A stretch of DNA of 64,000 nt from Nigerium sp. (lineage in GTDB: Bacteria > Actinomycetota > Actinomycetes > Propionibacteriales > Propionibacteriaceae): positions 310,001-374,000 of the forward strand of contig JADJTH010000009.1 in the NCBI GenBank assembly GCA_016711325.1. The letters are read 5' to 3'. Shown one piece after another: positions 52,648 to 60,565 of the stretch (position 1 is the first letter of the stretch; each line of letters starts with the position of its first letter). The notes under the pieces are model-generated. The model did no database searches. It was given only the letters and a program-made list of their open reading frames with translations, and was not told where the DNA came from. The position numbers were made by a program, and so were the translations under genes.

Positions 52648-53415
52648 ATGGTGAACCCGGAGCACATGCGCGCCTTCCATGCCGACGGCAGACCGGTCGG
52701 GGTGCTGCTGTGTCACGGCTTCACCGGATCTCCGGCGTCCATGCGCGAGTGGGCCGAGCGACTCGCCGCGGCGGGGTACACGGTGGCTGTGCCCCGGCTG
52801 CCCGGTCACGCGACCGTGTGGCAAGAGCTGAACATCACCGCCTGGCAGGACTGGTACGACTGCGTGGACGCCGAGTACCGGGCGTTGCGGGCGCGCTGCG
52901 ACCGGGTGTTCGTCGCCGGCCTGTCCATGGGCGGCTCACTGGCACTGCGGCTGGCCGAGCACCATCCGGACGTGGCAGGGCTGATGCTGGTCAACCCCGC
53001 GCTCGGCGCGGTCGACCCGAAGGCGCGCTTCTCCGGGTTGCTGAAGCACCTCGTCCCGGGGGTGCGCTCGGTGGGCAACGACATCATGCGTCAGGGCGTC
53101 GACGAGGGTGCCTACGAGACGACGCCCGTCGCCGGCGTGCATCAACTGTTCAAGCTGTGGACCGACGTCCGCTCGTGCCTCGACCTGGTTACCTGTCCGG
53201 TCATCCTGTTCCGCTCGTCGGTCGATCACGTCGTGCCGGGGTGGTCCTCCGACACCATCGTCCGGCTCATCTCGTCGCTGTCGATCACCGAGGTCACGCT
53301 GAACGACAGCTACCACGTCGCGACGCTGGACAACGATCGCGAGGTCATCTTCGAGCGTTCGCTCGCCTTCCTCGACGAACTCGTCGGCGCGGACGCCCCG
53401 GGCGCGTCCGTGTAG
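52648..53415 (+). CDS. Alpha/beta hydrolase (Est30-like carboxylesterase/lipase)
   Basis: A 255-residue alpha/beta hydrolase resembling Est30 carboxylesterases and bacterial monoacylglycerol lipase. The oxyanion-side LLCHGFTGSPASM, the nucleophile elbow VAGLSMGGSLAL (Ser about residue 93), SVDHVVP with the acid and SYHVATLD with the catalytic His are all present. The ATG at 52648 follows TACCAT by six bases; a longer frame upstream is rejected. Confidence 0.92.
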   Translation: MVNPEHMRAFHADGRPVGVLLCHGFTGSPASMREWAERLAAAGYTVAVPRLPGHATVWQELNITAWQDWYDCVDAEYRALRARCDRVFVAGLSMGGSLALRLAEHHPDVAGLMLVNPALGAVDPKARFSGLLKHLVPGVRSVGNDIMRQGVDEGAYETTPVAGVHQLFKLWTDVRSCLDLVTCPVILFRSSVDHVVPGWSSDTIVRLISSLSITEVTLNDSYHVATLDNDREVIFERSLAFLDELVGADAPGASV

Positions 53416-53427
53416 CCCGGCCCGAGC

Positions 53428-53703
53428 TCAGTCGCCCAACGAGAAGGCCGCCTCGAGGTCGTGCGTCGAGTAGGCGCGGAACGCGAGGTGCGTGAGGGTG
53501 TTCTGCACGCCGGGGATCTTGTTGATCGTGCCGACGACCACGTCGGAGATCGCCTCGACGCCGCGGGTGCGCACGATCGCGATCAGATCGACCTCGCCCG
53601 TGACCGAGTACACCTCGGTCACGCCCTCGATCGCGGCGACCTCGACGGCGATCTCGCCCACCCGCGCGGGCTCGGTGGTGATGAAGACGATGGCGGTGTT
53701 CAT
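53428..53703 (-). CDS. Stand-alone Lrp/AsnC ligand-binding (RAM) protein
   Basis: A 91-residue protein consisting only of the RAM effector domain of Lrp/AsnC regulators, without a helix-turn-helix: VFITTEPARVGEIAVEVAAI, VTEVYSVTGEVDLIAIVR and HLAFRAYS. Such proteins may bind amino acids and associate with full-length Lrp. They often sit near the qcr respiratory genes in actinobacteria, as here. The ATG lies seven bases after TAGTGT, whose TAG is the stop of the upstream gene. Confidence 0.9.
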   Translation of the reverse strand: MNTAIVFITTEPARVGEIAVEVAAIEGVTEVYSVTGEVDLIAIVRTRGVEAISDVVVGTINKIPGVQNTLTHLAFRAYSTHDLEAAFSLGD

Positions 53704-53710
53704 GGCGCTC

Positions 53711-53716
53711 ACACTA
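53711..53716 (-). promoter_or_regulatory. -10 box of leaderless RAM gene, containing a stop codon
   Basis: TAGTGT on the minus strand; its first three bases are the TAG stop of the nuclease gene, and the ATG follows after 7 nt. Confidence 0.5.
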
Positions 53717-55480
53717 GTCGGCGTGGGTGTCCGCCGAGACCCGATGGCGGCCGACGCCGCCGACGTCCGCGACGGCGAGCGCGTGGCGCGGCAGATCGGC
53801 CCGGCCGATGGTGCCGTGCAGCGGCCATGCCCAGTCGCCGTCGATGTCGATGATGCGCACGCCGGGGCGCTCCAGCCAGGCCGCCACCCGCTCGACCTCG
53901 TCGATGCTCGCGGCCGGCTGCCCGGCCGGCGGGGCGACCACCTGCTCGCCGGCCAGCGCGGCGTCACGGCCGACGTCGGGCACCCACTCGCCGGGGCGCG
54001 CGAACGCGGCCGCCGCCAGCCGTCCGTACCGGATCACGTGCACCTCCCAGCCGCCCGTCGCCCTGCAGGCCGCGACGATCGTGGGGCACGCCGCCAGCGC
54101 GGTCAGCCGGCGCGCCCTGGTCGAGGCCCGCACGAAGGCGTCCAGGCGTGCCGTCAGCACCCCCGCCTCTTCGAACCGCTCCTGCGCGATCAGGGACTCC
54201 AGGCGGGAACGCGGCGCCTGGACGACCGTGCGGACGTCGACCGTGAGGCTGGTGCGCACCGCGTCCGTGACCGCGAGGTAGGCCTCGCGGCTGACCGTGC
54301 GGTCGCAGGGCGCCAGGCAGCGGCCCAGATCGCCCAGCGCGCACCGCCCGCTCGGCTTGCGGGTGCTGAGGTGGGCCGTGCACTGCCTGATCGGGAACGC
54401 CTCGTAGAGCGCCAGGCACACCTGCTCGGCCATCGAGCGCGACCTGAACGGCCCGAAATAGCAGGCACCGTCGTCCCTCACCTGCCGCACCACCGACAGC
54501 CGGGGGAAGGCTTCGTCGGTGAGCTTGATCCACTGCTGGCGCTCGGGGAACTTCGATCGCCGGTTGTAACGCGGGGCGTGCGCGGCGATGAGCCGCAGCT
54601 CCAGCACCTCGGCCTCGAGGGCCGTGCGGCACACGGTCGTCTCGACGCCGGTGGCGATCCGGATCATCTCGTCCATCCGCGGCCGCTTCTCGGCGGCCGT
54701 GAAGTAGCTGCGGACGCGGGCGCGCAGGTTGACGCTCGTGCCGACGTAGAGCACCTGGCGGCGCAGGACGCCGTCGCGGTCGGGCAGGTTGGCGACGAAC
54801 TGGTAGACGCCCGGCGAGGCCGGCACGTCGGTTGCCCACGTGCGCTTGGCGCGCCGCTCGGACGAGACCCCGCGGGTGAACTCGAGCAGATCCTCGAGCG
54901 TGTGCACGTTGCGGTTGCCGACGCGCTCCAGCAGGCCGTGCAGCACGTGGACGGTGGCGCGGGCGTCCGTCAGCGCCCGGTGGTTGGGCGGCTGCGGCGC
55001 CTTGAAAAACCGCGCCAGCGTGGCCAGCTTCACGTTGGGCACCTCGTCGCGCAGCAGGACGCCGCGGGCGAGGGCGACCGTGTCGACGACCGGGAAGCCG
55101 GGCCAGGGAAGGTCCTGCGCGGCGCAGGCCCGTTTCAGGAAGCCGACGTCGAAGCCCGCATTGTGCGCGACGAGCACCGCGTCGCGCGCGAACTCCAGGA
55201 ACGGCGGGATCACCTGGTCGAGGCGCGGGGCGTCCGCCACCATCGGGTCGGTGATGCCGGTGAGCACCGAGATCAGCGGCGGGATGTGCGCACCCGGGTT
55301 GACCAGGGTGGCGAACTCGCCGGTGACCTCACCGGCCTCGACCCGCACCGCGCCCACCTCGGTGATCTGGGCGTCGGGGCCGGCGCCGGTGGTTTCGAGA
55401 TCGACCACCACGAACGCGGTGGTCGCCAGGTGACGGCCGAGGTCGTCGAAACTCGGCTGGTCGGCGGCGGACGTGTTCAT
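53714..55480 (-). CDS. DEDD exonuclease fused to UvrC-like (Cho) nuclease domain
   Basis: A 588-residue two-domain nuclease. The N-terminus (about 20-190) is a DnaQ-like 3'-5' exonuclease with FVVVDLETTGAGPDAQITEVG, VAHNAGFDVGFL and HRALTDARATVHVL. The middle (about 215-300) is a GIY-YIG nuclease: PGVYQFVANL, then QVLYVGTSVNLRARVRSYF. A Cys-rich UvrC segment follows (RQCTAHLSTRKPSGRCALGD, CLAPC). It matches Rv2191-type proteins thought to act in repair. The ATG at 55480 lies seven bases after TAACGT. Confidence 0.93.
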   Translation of the reverse strand: MNTSAADQPSFDDLGRHLATTAFVVVDLETTGAGPDAQITEVGAVRVEAGEVTGEFATLVNPGAHIPPLISVLTGITDPMVADAPRLDQVIPPFLEFARDAVLVAHNAGFDVGFLKRACAAQDLPWPGFPVVDTVALARGVLLRDEVPNVKLATLARFFKAPQPPNHRALTDARATVHVLHGLLERVGNRNVHTLEDLLEFTRGVSSERRAKRTWATDVPASPGVYQFVANLPDRDGVLRRQVLYVGTSVNLRARVRSYFTAAEKRPRMDEMIRIATGVETTVCRTALEAEVLELRLIAAHAPRYNRRSKFPERQQWIKLTDEAFPRLSVVRQVRDDGACYFGPFRSRSMAEQVCLALYEAFPIRQCTAHLSTRKPSGRCALGDLGRCLAPCDRTVSREAYLAVTDAVRTSLTVDVRTVVQAPRSRLESLIAQERFEEAGVLTARLDAFVRASTRARRLTALAACPTIVAACRATGGWEVHVIRYGRLAAAAFARPGEWVPDVGRDAALAGEQVVAPPAGQPAASIDEVERVAAWLERPGVRIIDIDGDWAWPLHGTIGRADLPRHALAVADVGGVGRHRVSADTHAD

Positions 55481-55487
55481 GCCCGGC

Positions 55488-55493
55488 ACGTTA
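55488..55493 (-). promoter_or_regulatory. -10 box of leaderless nuclease gene
   Basis: TAACGT on the minus strand, 7 nt before the ATG at 55480. Confidence 0.5.
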
Positions 55494-55541
55494 CGAGGCG
55501 GGTCCGACGTTTCTCACGCCGCCGACCGCCGACCGCCGAAA

Positions 55542-56057
55542 TCAGGCGTCCGTCACCTCGACGGAGGTGATCACGACCGGCTGGGCCGGACGGTCGCCGC
55601 GCCCGGTGCGCACGGTGGCGATGGCGTCCACGACGTCGCGGCTGGCCTGATCGGCCACCTCGCCGAAGATCGTGTGCCGAAAGTTCAGGTGCGGCGTCGA
55701 GGTCACGGTGATGAAGAACTGCGAGCCGTTGGTGCCGGGGCCGGCGTTCGCCATCGCCAGCAGGTAGGGCTTGGAGAACGCGAGGTCGGGGTGGAACTCG
55801 TCGCCGAACTTGTAGCCGGGGCCGCCGGTGCCGGTGCCGAGCGGGCAGCCGCCCTGGATCATGAAACCGTCGATGACGCGGTGGAAGGTGAGGCCGTCGT
55901 AGAAGGATCCGGTGGTCGCCGCACCGGTCTGGGGGTCGCGGTACTCCTTCGCGCCGGTAGCGAGGCCCGTGAAGTTCGCCACCGTCTTCGGAGCTTGCTC
56001 CGCGAAGAGGTTGAGAACGATGTCGCCGTGATTGGTGTGAAGCGTTGCCTGCTGCAC
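55542..56057 (-). CDS. Cyclophilin-type peptidyl-prolyl isomerase
   Basis: A 171-residue cytoplasmic cyclophilin that accelerates proline isomerisation. LNLFAEQAPKTVANF, the active-site arginine in FHRVIDGFMIQGG, GTNGSQFFIT and HTIFGEV are all present, so it should be active. There is no signal peptide. The GTG start has GAAAGGA seven bases upstream, and TAACGT at 56108-56113 is a -10 candidate. Confidence 0.95.
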   Translation of the reverse strand: MQQATLHTNHGDIVLNLFAEQAPKTVANFTGLATGAKEYRDPQTGAATTGSFYDGLTFHRVIDGFMIQGGCPLGTGTGGPGYKFGDEFHPDLAFSKPYLLAMANAGPGTNGSQFFITVTSTPHLNFRHTIFGEVADQASRDVVDAIATVRTGRGDRPAQPVVITSVEVTDA

Positions 56058-56107
56058 GTGGTGTCCTTTCGGGTTTGGGTTGCGCCCTCGGGTGCGCAGT
56101 CGAGCCC

Positions 56108-56113
56108 ACGTTA
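56108..56113 (-). promoter_or_regulatory. Candidate -10 box of cyclophilin gene
   Basis: TAACGT on the minus strand, about 50 nt before the GTG, allowing a leader with a Shine-Dalgarno sequence. Confidence 0.4.
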
Positions 56114-56147
56114 CCCAAAGCATCTGTCGCCGGCTCCACCGCGCGGG

Positions 56148-56153
56148 TACGGT
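56148..56153 (+). promoter_or_regulatory. Candidate -10 box of sunset-domain gene
   Basis: TACGGT, 45 nt before the GTG at 56199, with GGAGGAAG in the predicted leader. Confidence 0.4.
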
Positions 56154-56198
56154 GGACGCACGCGATCACGCGACCAACCCAATAGACGGAGGAAGACC

Positions 56199-57119
56199 GT
56201 GAAACGGAAGGACTTCGAACGCATCGTCGGTGACACCACCCACGCCGCGAACGACCTCGGCAAGGAGGCCCTTGCCCAGGCGAACGAGTACTTGCAGCAG
56301 GCCCAGGAATACCTGGCCCCGCGTGCTCAGGACGCGCTCCAGCAGGTCGGCGACTACGTCGCCCCCCGCGCCCACGACGCCCGGAAGAAGGGCGCGAAGA
56401 TCGCCGCGCAGGCCATCGACGCCGTCCAGCCCGCGCTGGACGACGCCCTGGAACGTCTCACCCCGGCGGTGGACGAGGCCTACGCCAAGCTCGCGCCCGC
56501 CCTCGACGCCGGACGTCAGCGCGTGCAGTACGAGTTCCTGCCGGCGCTGAGCGAACTGCTGCACGAAGCCGCCGACGAGGTCGCCAAGGTCGAGATCGCC
56601 GAGGTACCGGCGCCCGCCAAGAAGAAGCGCTCGGGCTGGAAGACGTTCGGTGGCATCGTGCTCGCCGGCGGGCTGCTGACCGTCGTGGTGGTGGCGCTGC
56701 GCAAGCTGTTCGCGCCGGCCGACTCCGGGTGGCAGGCGCACGAGCCGAGCCAGCCGTACGTCCCGACTCCCCCGCAGACCGTGGTCGACGAGGTCTCCCA
56801 GGCCGACGCCGATGCGGGCAGGGACGCCGCCGAGCAGTGGCTCGACGACGGCGGCGAGGTGCTGCCCACCGACGACCCGACGGACGCGGCCCAGGCCGAG
56901 GGCACGGAGGACGATGCTGCCCCTTTCGCGGATAGCCCTTACGGGGAGGGTTCCTACGTCGGGACCGAGCCGCCGGAGGGCTTCGTGATCAAGGGCAACG
57001 AGCGTTCCATGAAGTACCACGTCCAGGGCAACGGCGGCTATCAGCGGACGATCGCCGACGTCTGGTTCGCCAGCGAGGAGGCCGCCGTCGCGGCGGGATT
57101 CTCCAAGGCCCAGCGCTGA
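56199..57119 (+). CDS. Sunset-domain membrane protein
   Basis: A 306-residue protein of unknown function. Residues about 1-130 are long amphipathic helices with repeated YLAPRAQDA/YVAPRAHDA-type segments, as in apolipoprotein-like proteins. One membrane helix follows (about 149-171, FGGIVLAGGLLTVVVVALRK). An acidic linker (about 200-260) ends in the actinobacterial sunset domain (about 265-306, FVIKGNERSMKYH then DVWFASEEAAVAAGF). GTG with GGAGGAAG upstream. It is flanked by cyclophilin and cardiolipin synthase genes on the other strand. Confidence 0.85.
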   Translation: MKRKDFERIVGDTTHAANDLGKEALAQANEYLQQAQEYLAPRAQDALQQVGDYVAPRAHDARKKGAKIAAQAIDAVQPALDDALERLTPAVDEAYAKLAPALDAGRQRVQYEFLPALSELLHEAADEVAKVEIAEVPAPAKKKRSGWKTFGGIVLAGGLLTVVVVALRKLFAPADSGWQAHEPSQPYVPTPPQTVVDEVSQADADAGRDAAEQWLDDGGEVLPTDDPTDAAQAEGTEDDAAPFADSPYGEGSYVGTEPPEGFVIKGNERSMKYHVQGNGGYQRTIADVWFASEEAAVAAGFSKAQR

Positions 57120-57140
57120 ACCTGCATCAGCACCCCACGG

Positions 57141-57170
57141 AGGGGCGTGACCCGTCGCGGTCGCGCCCCT
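57141..57170 (+). terminator. Terminator after sunset-domain gene
   Basis: AGGGGCGTGACC pairs with GGTCGCGCCCCT (12 bp, one wobble) around a 6-nt loop, 21 nt past the stop; the 94-bp convergent gap holds nothing else. Confidence 0.7.
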
Positions 57171-57213
57171 TCCTGGTGCCGTGGTCCGCTTTCGCCGGGC
57201 GTTCGGCGTCCGG

Positions 57214-58662
57214 CTATTGCAGCGCCGACGTCAGGCGCAGCACGTTGTCGAGGTACTGGTCGGGCAGCGGCCGTTCGAGCCATTCGTCCAGCAGGAGTTC
57301 GCGCGACAGATCCCGGTAGTCGTCGATGATCTCGTTCGTGCGCTCCACGACGTCCCCGCCCACCATCATCACCGAGACCTCGAAGTTGAGCGCGAACGAA
57401 CGCATGTCCATGTTCGAGGAGCCGATCACGGCGACGTCGTCGTCGACGGTGAAGCCCTTCGTGTGCAGCACCCACGGCTCGGGATAGAGCCAGATCCTCA
57501 CGCCGTGGCGGAGCAGTTCCTCGTAGTAGGACCGCTGGGCGTGGTAGACCATGAATTGTTCCTTGCCCTCCGACACGAACAGTTCGACCTCGACGCCGCG
57601 CAACGCGGCCGTGGTCGCGGCGTAGAGCAGCGACTCGTCCGGCACGAAGTAGGGGCTGATCAGCGACACCTTGCGCCGCGCGTTCGTGATCAGCGTCACG
57701 AACGCCCGCAGATTGTTCTCGGCGACGACGCCGGGTCCGCTGGGGATCACCTGCGCGCACACGTCGCCGCAGTCGGGCGGAACGATGGCGAGTTCGTCGA
57801 TCAGGACGTCGCCGGTCTCGGTGTGCCAGTCGGTCGCGAACACGACATCGAGCGCCTCCACGACCGGCCCCTCGCAGCGGATCACCAACTCGACCCATGT
57901 GCGCCCGGCCAACTGATGCTTGGGCTTGTTGTAGCTCGGCTCGATCAGGTTCTGCGAACCGGTGAACGCCACCACGCCGTCGACGACGGCGATCTTGCGG
58001 TGATTGCGCAGATCCGGCCGCTGAAGGTCGCCCCGCAACGGCCGGAACGGCATCATCGGGTACCACTCGATGCCGGACGCGTTCAGCTTGCGCTCGAACT
58101 CGCGGTAACCCGGGATGCCGCTCGTCCCGATGTGATCGACCAGGAGCCGGACCTTCACACCCCGCTCGGCCGCGCGCGCCATGGCCTCGAGGACCGGCGC
58201 GGTCGAGCGATCCCACGCGGCGATGTAGTACTGCACGTGCACGAACCAGGTTGCCTTGTCGATCTCGGCCGCGAGTTCGTCGAGGGCGTGCTGATACCCG
58301 GGCAACAAGGCGATCCTGTTGCCCGCCAGCAGGGGCAGCGCCCCGAGGTTGCTGTTCAGCGTGGTCACGGCGTCCACATAGCCGGGGACGCCCTCCGGAA
58401 GCGTCGCCGCCGGGATGGTCGGGGCGACCCTGTGCACCCGCGCGTTGGCCTCGCTCTGCCGGGCGTGACGCTTGCGGCCGATGCTGGTGCGGCCCAGCAT
58501 CAGGAACAGGAGCACGCCGAGGAACGGCACCATCAGGATCGTCAGCAGCCAGGCCGTCCCCGACGCCGGACGCCTGTTGCGCGGCACGATACCCAGCGCG
58601 ACGATCTTGATCAGGAGATCGACGAGGTACAGCAGCCATCCCCACGCGATGTCCAGGCTCAT
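57214..58662 (-). CDS. cls: Cardiolipin synthase (phospholipase D family)
   Basis: Joins two phosphatidylglycerols into cardiolipin at the membrane. The 482-residue enzyme has two N-terminal membrane helices (about 5-25 and 38-58) and two HKD motifs, HRKIAVVDGVVAFTGSQN (about 221) and HTKGFTVDDDVAVIGSSNMD (about 398), with the usual SPYFVPDESLL between. The ATG lies six bases after TAGGCT. Confidence 0.96.
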   Translation of the reverse strand: MSLDIAWGWLLYLVDLLIKIVALGIVPRNRRPASGTAWLLTILMVPFLGVLLFLMLGRTSIGRKRHARQSEANARVHRVAPTIPAATLPEGVPGYVDAVTTLNSNLGALPLLAGNRIALLPGYQHALDELAAEIDKATWFVHVQYYIAAWDRSTAPVLEAMARAAERGVKVRLLVDHIGTSGIPGYREFERKLNASGIEWYPMMPFRPLRGDLQRPDLRNHRKIAVVDGVVAFTGSQNLIEPSYNKPKHQLAGRTWVELVIRCEGPVVEALDVVFATDWHTETGDVLIDELAIVPPDCGDVCAQVIPSGPGVVAENNLRAFVTLITNARRKVSLISPYFVPDESLLYAATTAALRGVEVELFVSEGKEQFMVYHAQRSYYEELLRHGVRIWLYPEPWVLHTKGFTVDDDVAVIGSSNMDMRSFALNFEVSVMMVGGDVVERTNEIIDDYRDLSRELLLDEWLERPLPDQYLDNVLRLTSALQ

Positions 58663-58668
58663 GGCGTC

Positions 58669-58674
58669 AGCCTA
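58669..58674 (-). promoter_or_regulatory. -10 box of leaderless cls
   Basis: TAGGCT on the minus strand, 6 nt before the ATG; its TAG is also the last stop of the decayed ORF upstream. Confidence 0.5.
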
Positions 58675-58975
58675 ATATCCGGCGCCCGCGTGCGAGAGCT
58701 GGTGCCACGGCAGCGCCGGGTCGCGCGGGTGCGGCGGATTGTCCGCCTTCTCTACCGCAGTGACGCCTCGAACCAGATCGGATCCAGTTCGTGCCAGCGG
58801 CATACGCCGTACACGGCCGGCCTGTGCTGCACGAACGGGGACGCATGGGTCGCGTCGACGAACAGGGGTGTGCACAGGCCGAAGGAATGCGAGGAGAACG
58901 GCAGGATCTGCGGCGGCGGGTCCGCGCGCAGGGCGTCCTGGGATGCGGGGCCGAAGCACCGAGTCGGCCGGCACG
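58672..58975 (-). pseudogene. Decayed, frameshifted ORF downstream of guaB1
   Basis: The gap between guaB1 and cls is not empty. One minus frame to the stop at 58752 reads like a real protein (PPPQILPFSSHSFGLCTPLF, GVCRWHELDPIWFEASL) with G or C at nearly every third base. A second frame takes over after about 58765 and ends at 58672 (VEKADNPPHPRDPALPWHQL, SHAGAGY). No plausible start codon exists in the first frame. I do not recognise the family; a gene fragment with a frameshift is the best reading. Confidence 0.4.
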
Positions 58976-59008
58976 GGAGCGTACGCTCCGGCACGCCCCC
59001 GGGCGGAC

Positions 59009-60466
59009 TCACCAGCTGGAATGCAGCGGGCGTCCTTCCTCGTACCCGGAGCGCGACTGGACGCCGATGGTCGCCCGAGCGTGGAAGTCGGACAACGTGC
59101 GCGCGCCGGCGTAGGTGCACGACGAGCGGACGCCCGACGTGATGAAGTCGATCAGGTCCTCCACGCCCGGGCGCCCCGGATCGAGGTACATGCGCGAGGA
59201 CGAGATGCCCTCCTCGAACAAGCCGGCCCGCGCACGATCGGAGAAGGACTGCTGCTTGGTGCGCGCCCGCACCGCACGGGCGGACGCCATCCCGAACGAC
59301 TCCTTGTAGGCGCGGTGATTCGGGTCGGTGAGCAGCGGACCGGTGGACTCGTGCGTGCCTGCGAACCAGGAACCGATCATGACCGCACCCGCACCCCCCG
59401 CGAGCGCCAGCGCGACGTCGCGCGGGTGCCGGACGCCGCCGTCGGCCCAGATCGCGCGGCCGGCGTCCGCGGCGGCCTCGGCGCAGTCGAGAACGGCCGA
59501 GAACTGCGGGCGACCCACCCCCGTCTGCATCCGCGTCGTGCACATCGCGCCCGGACCCACGCCGACCTTGACGATGTCGGCGCCGGCCTCGATGAGGTCG
59601 ACCGTGCCCTCGGCGGTCACGACGTTGCCGCCCACGAGCGGCACGCGCACGCCGGTCGCGCGGGTATGCGCGTCGCGGATCGCGCGGACGGTGGCGAGGA
59701 CCTCGAGCATGCGGTCCTGATGGCCGTGCGCGGTATCCATCACGAGCACGTCGGCGCCGGCGGCCAGCAGCGTGCGGGCGCGATCGGCGGCCTCGCCCGA
59801 GATGCCGACCGCCGCGCCGATCCGCAGCGACCCCCGCGCGTCCAGCGCCGGCGCGTAGATCGCCGAGCGCATCGCGCCCTTCGTGGTGAGAACGCCGACG
59901 AGATCGCCGGCGTCGTCGACCGCGACGGCGATCCGCCGGCGGCTCTCGGTGAGAAGGTCGAACACCTCGCTGGCGTCGGCCCGGGCAGGCACCAGGGTGA
60001 GGTCGGTCGTCATCGCCTCGTGAACGGGAACGTAGCGGTCCAGGCCCGCCGCGTCCGAGGCCGCGAGCAGCCCGATCGGACGCCGCCCCTGCGTGACCAC
60101 GGCCACTCCGTGCGCGCGCTTCGGGATGAGCGTCAGCGCCTCGGCCACGGGGGCGTCGGGGGACGTGCGGATCGCCGTATCGAACACGGCGTGCGCGCTC
60201 TTGACCTTTCCGATGATCCCGGCCACGGCCGGCGCGGCCAGATCCTGCGGGATGATCGCGATGCCGCCCCGGCGTGCGACCGTCTCGGCCATGCGGCGTC
60301 CGGACACGGCGGTCATGTTGGCGACCACGAGCGGGGTCGGCAGGGCCAGACCGTCGGTGGAGCTGAGGTCGACCTCCATCCGGGACCGGACCGACGAGCG
60401 TGTCGGCGACATGAACACGTCGTCGTAGGTCAGGTCGTGATCGGGCTTGCCCGTGGTGAATCGCAC
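59009..60466 (-). CDS. guaB1: GuaB1-family IMP dehydrogenase-related protein
   Basis: A 485-residue IMPDH/GMP reductase superfamily barrel with a CBS pair (about 95-205). LTYDDVFMSPTRS opens the barrel, the nucleophilic cysteine is in GVGPGAMCTTRMQTGVG (about 302-318), and IWADGGVRHPRDVALALA is the phosphate site. In mycobacteria GuaB1 works as a GMP reductase rather than IMP dehydrogenase, which is the likely role here. The GTG lies six bases after TACGCT. A palindrome, GGAGC-GTAC-GCTCC, at 58976-58989 may terminate it. Confidence 0.93.
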   Translation of the reverse strand: MRFTTGKPDHDLTYDDVFMSPTRSSVRSRMEVDLSSTDGLALPTPLVVANMTAVSGRRMAETVARRGGIAIIPQDLAAPAVAGIIGKVKSAHAVFDTAIRTSPDAPVAEALTLIPKRAHGVAVVTQGRRPIGLLAASDAAGLDRYVPVHEAMTTDLTLVPARADASEVFDLLTESRRRIAVAVDDAGDLVGVLTTKGAMRSAIYAPALDARGSLRIGAAVGISGEAADRARTLLAAGADVLVMDTAHGHQDRMLEVLATVRAIRDAHTRATGVRVPLVGGNVVTAEGTVDLIEAGADIVKVGVGPGAMCTTRMQTGVGRPQFSAVLDCAEAAADAGRAIWADGGVRHPRDVALALAGGAGAVMIGSWFAGTHESTGPLLTDPNHRAYKESFGMASARAVRARTKQQSFSDRARAGLFEEGISSSRMYLDPGRPGVEDLIDFITSGVRSSCTYAGARTLSDFHARATIGVQSRSGYEEGRPLHSSW

Positions 60467-60472
60467 GCCGGT

Positions 60473-60478
60473 AGCGTA
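60473..60478 (-). promoter_or_regulatory. -10 box of leaderless guaB1
   Basis: TACGCT on the minus strand, 6 nt before the GTG at 60466. Confidence 0.5.
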
Positions 60479-60517
60479 CCCGCTCGGCCGTCACGCCCTC
60501 ACGGGTGCGCAGGACGC

Positions 60518-60551
60518 CGCTGGCCCCCTCTCACGCGAGAGGGGGCCAGCG
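60518..60551 (-). terminator. Terminator of qcrCAB operon
   Basis: A perfect 15-bp stem with an ACGC loop, starting 15 nt after the qcrB stop. Confidence 0.85.
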
Positions 60552-60565
60552 AAGACGGCTTGCGG

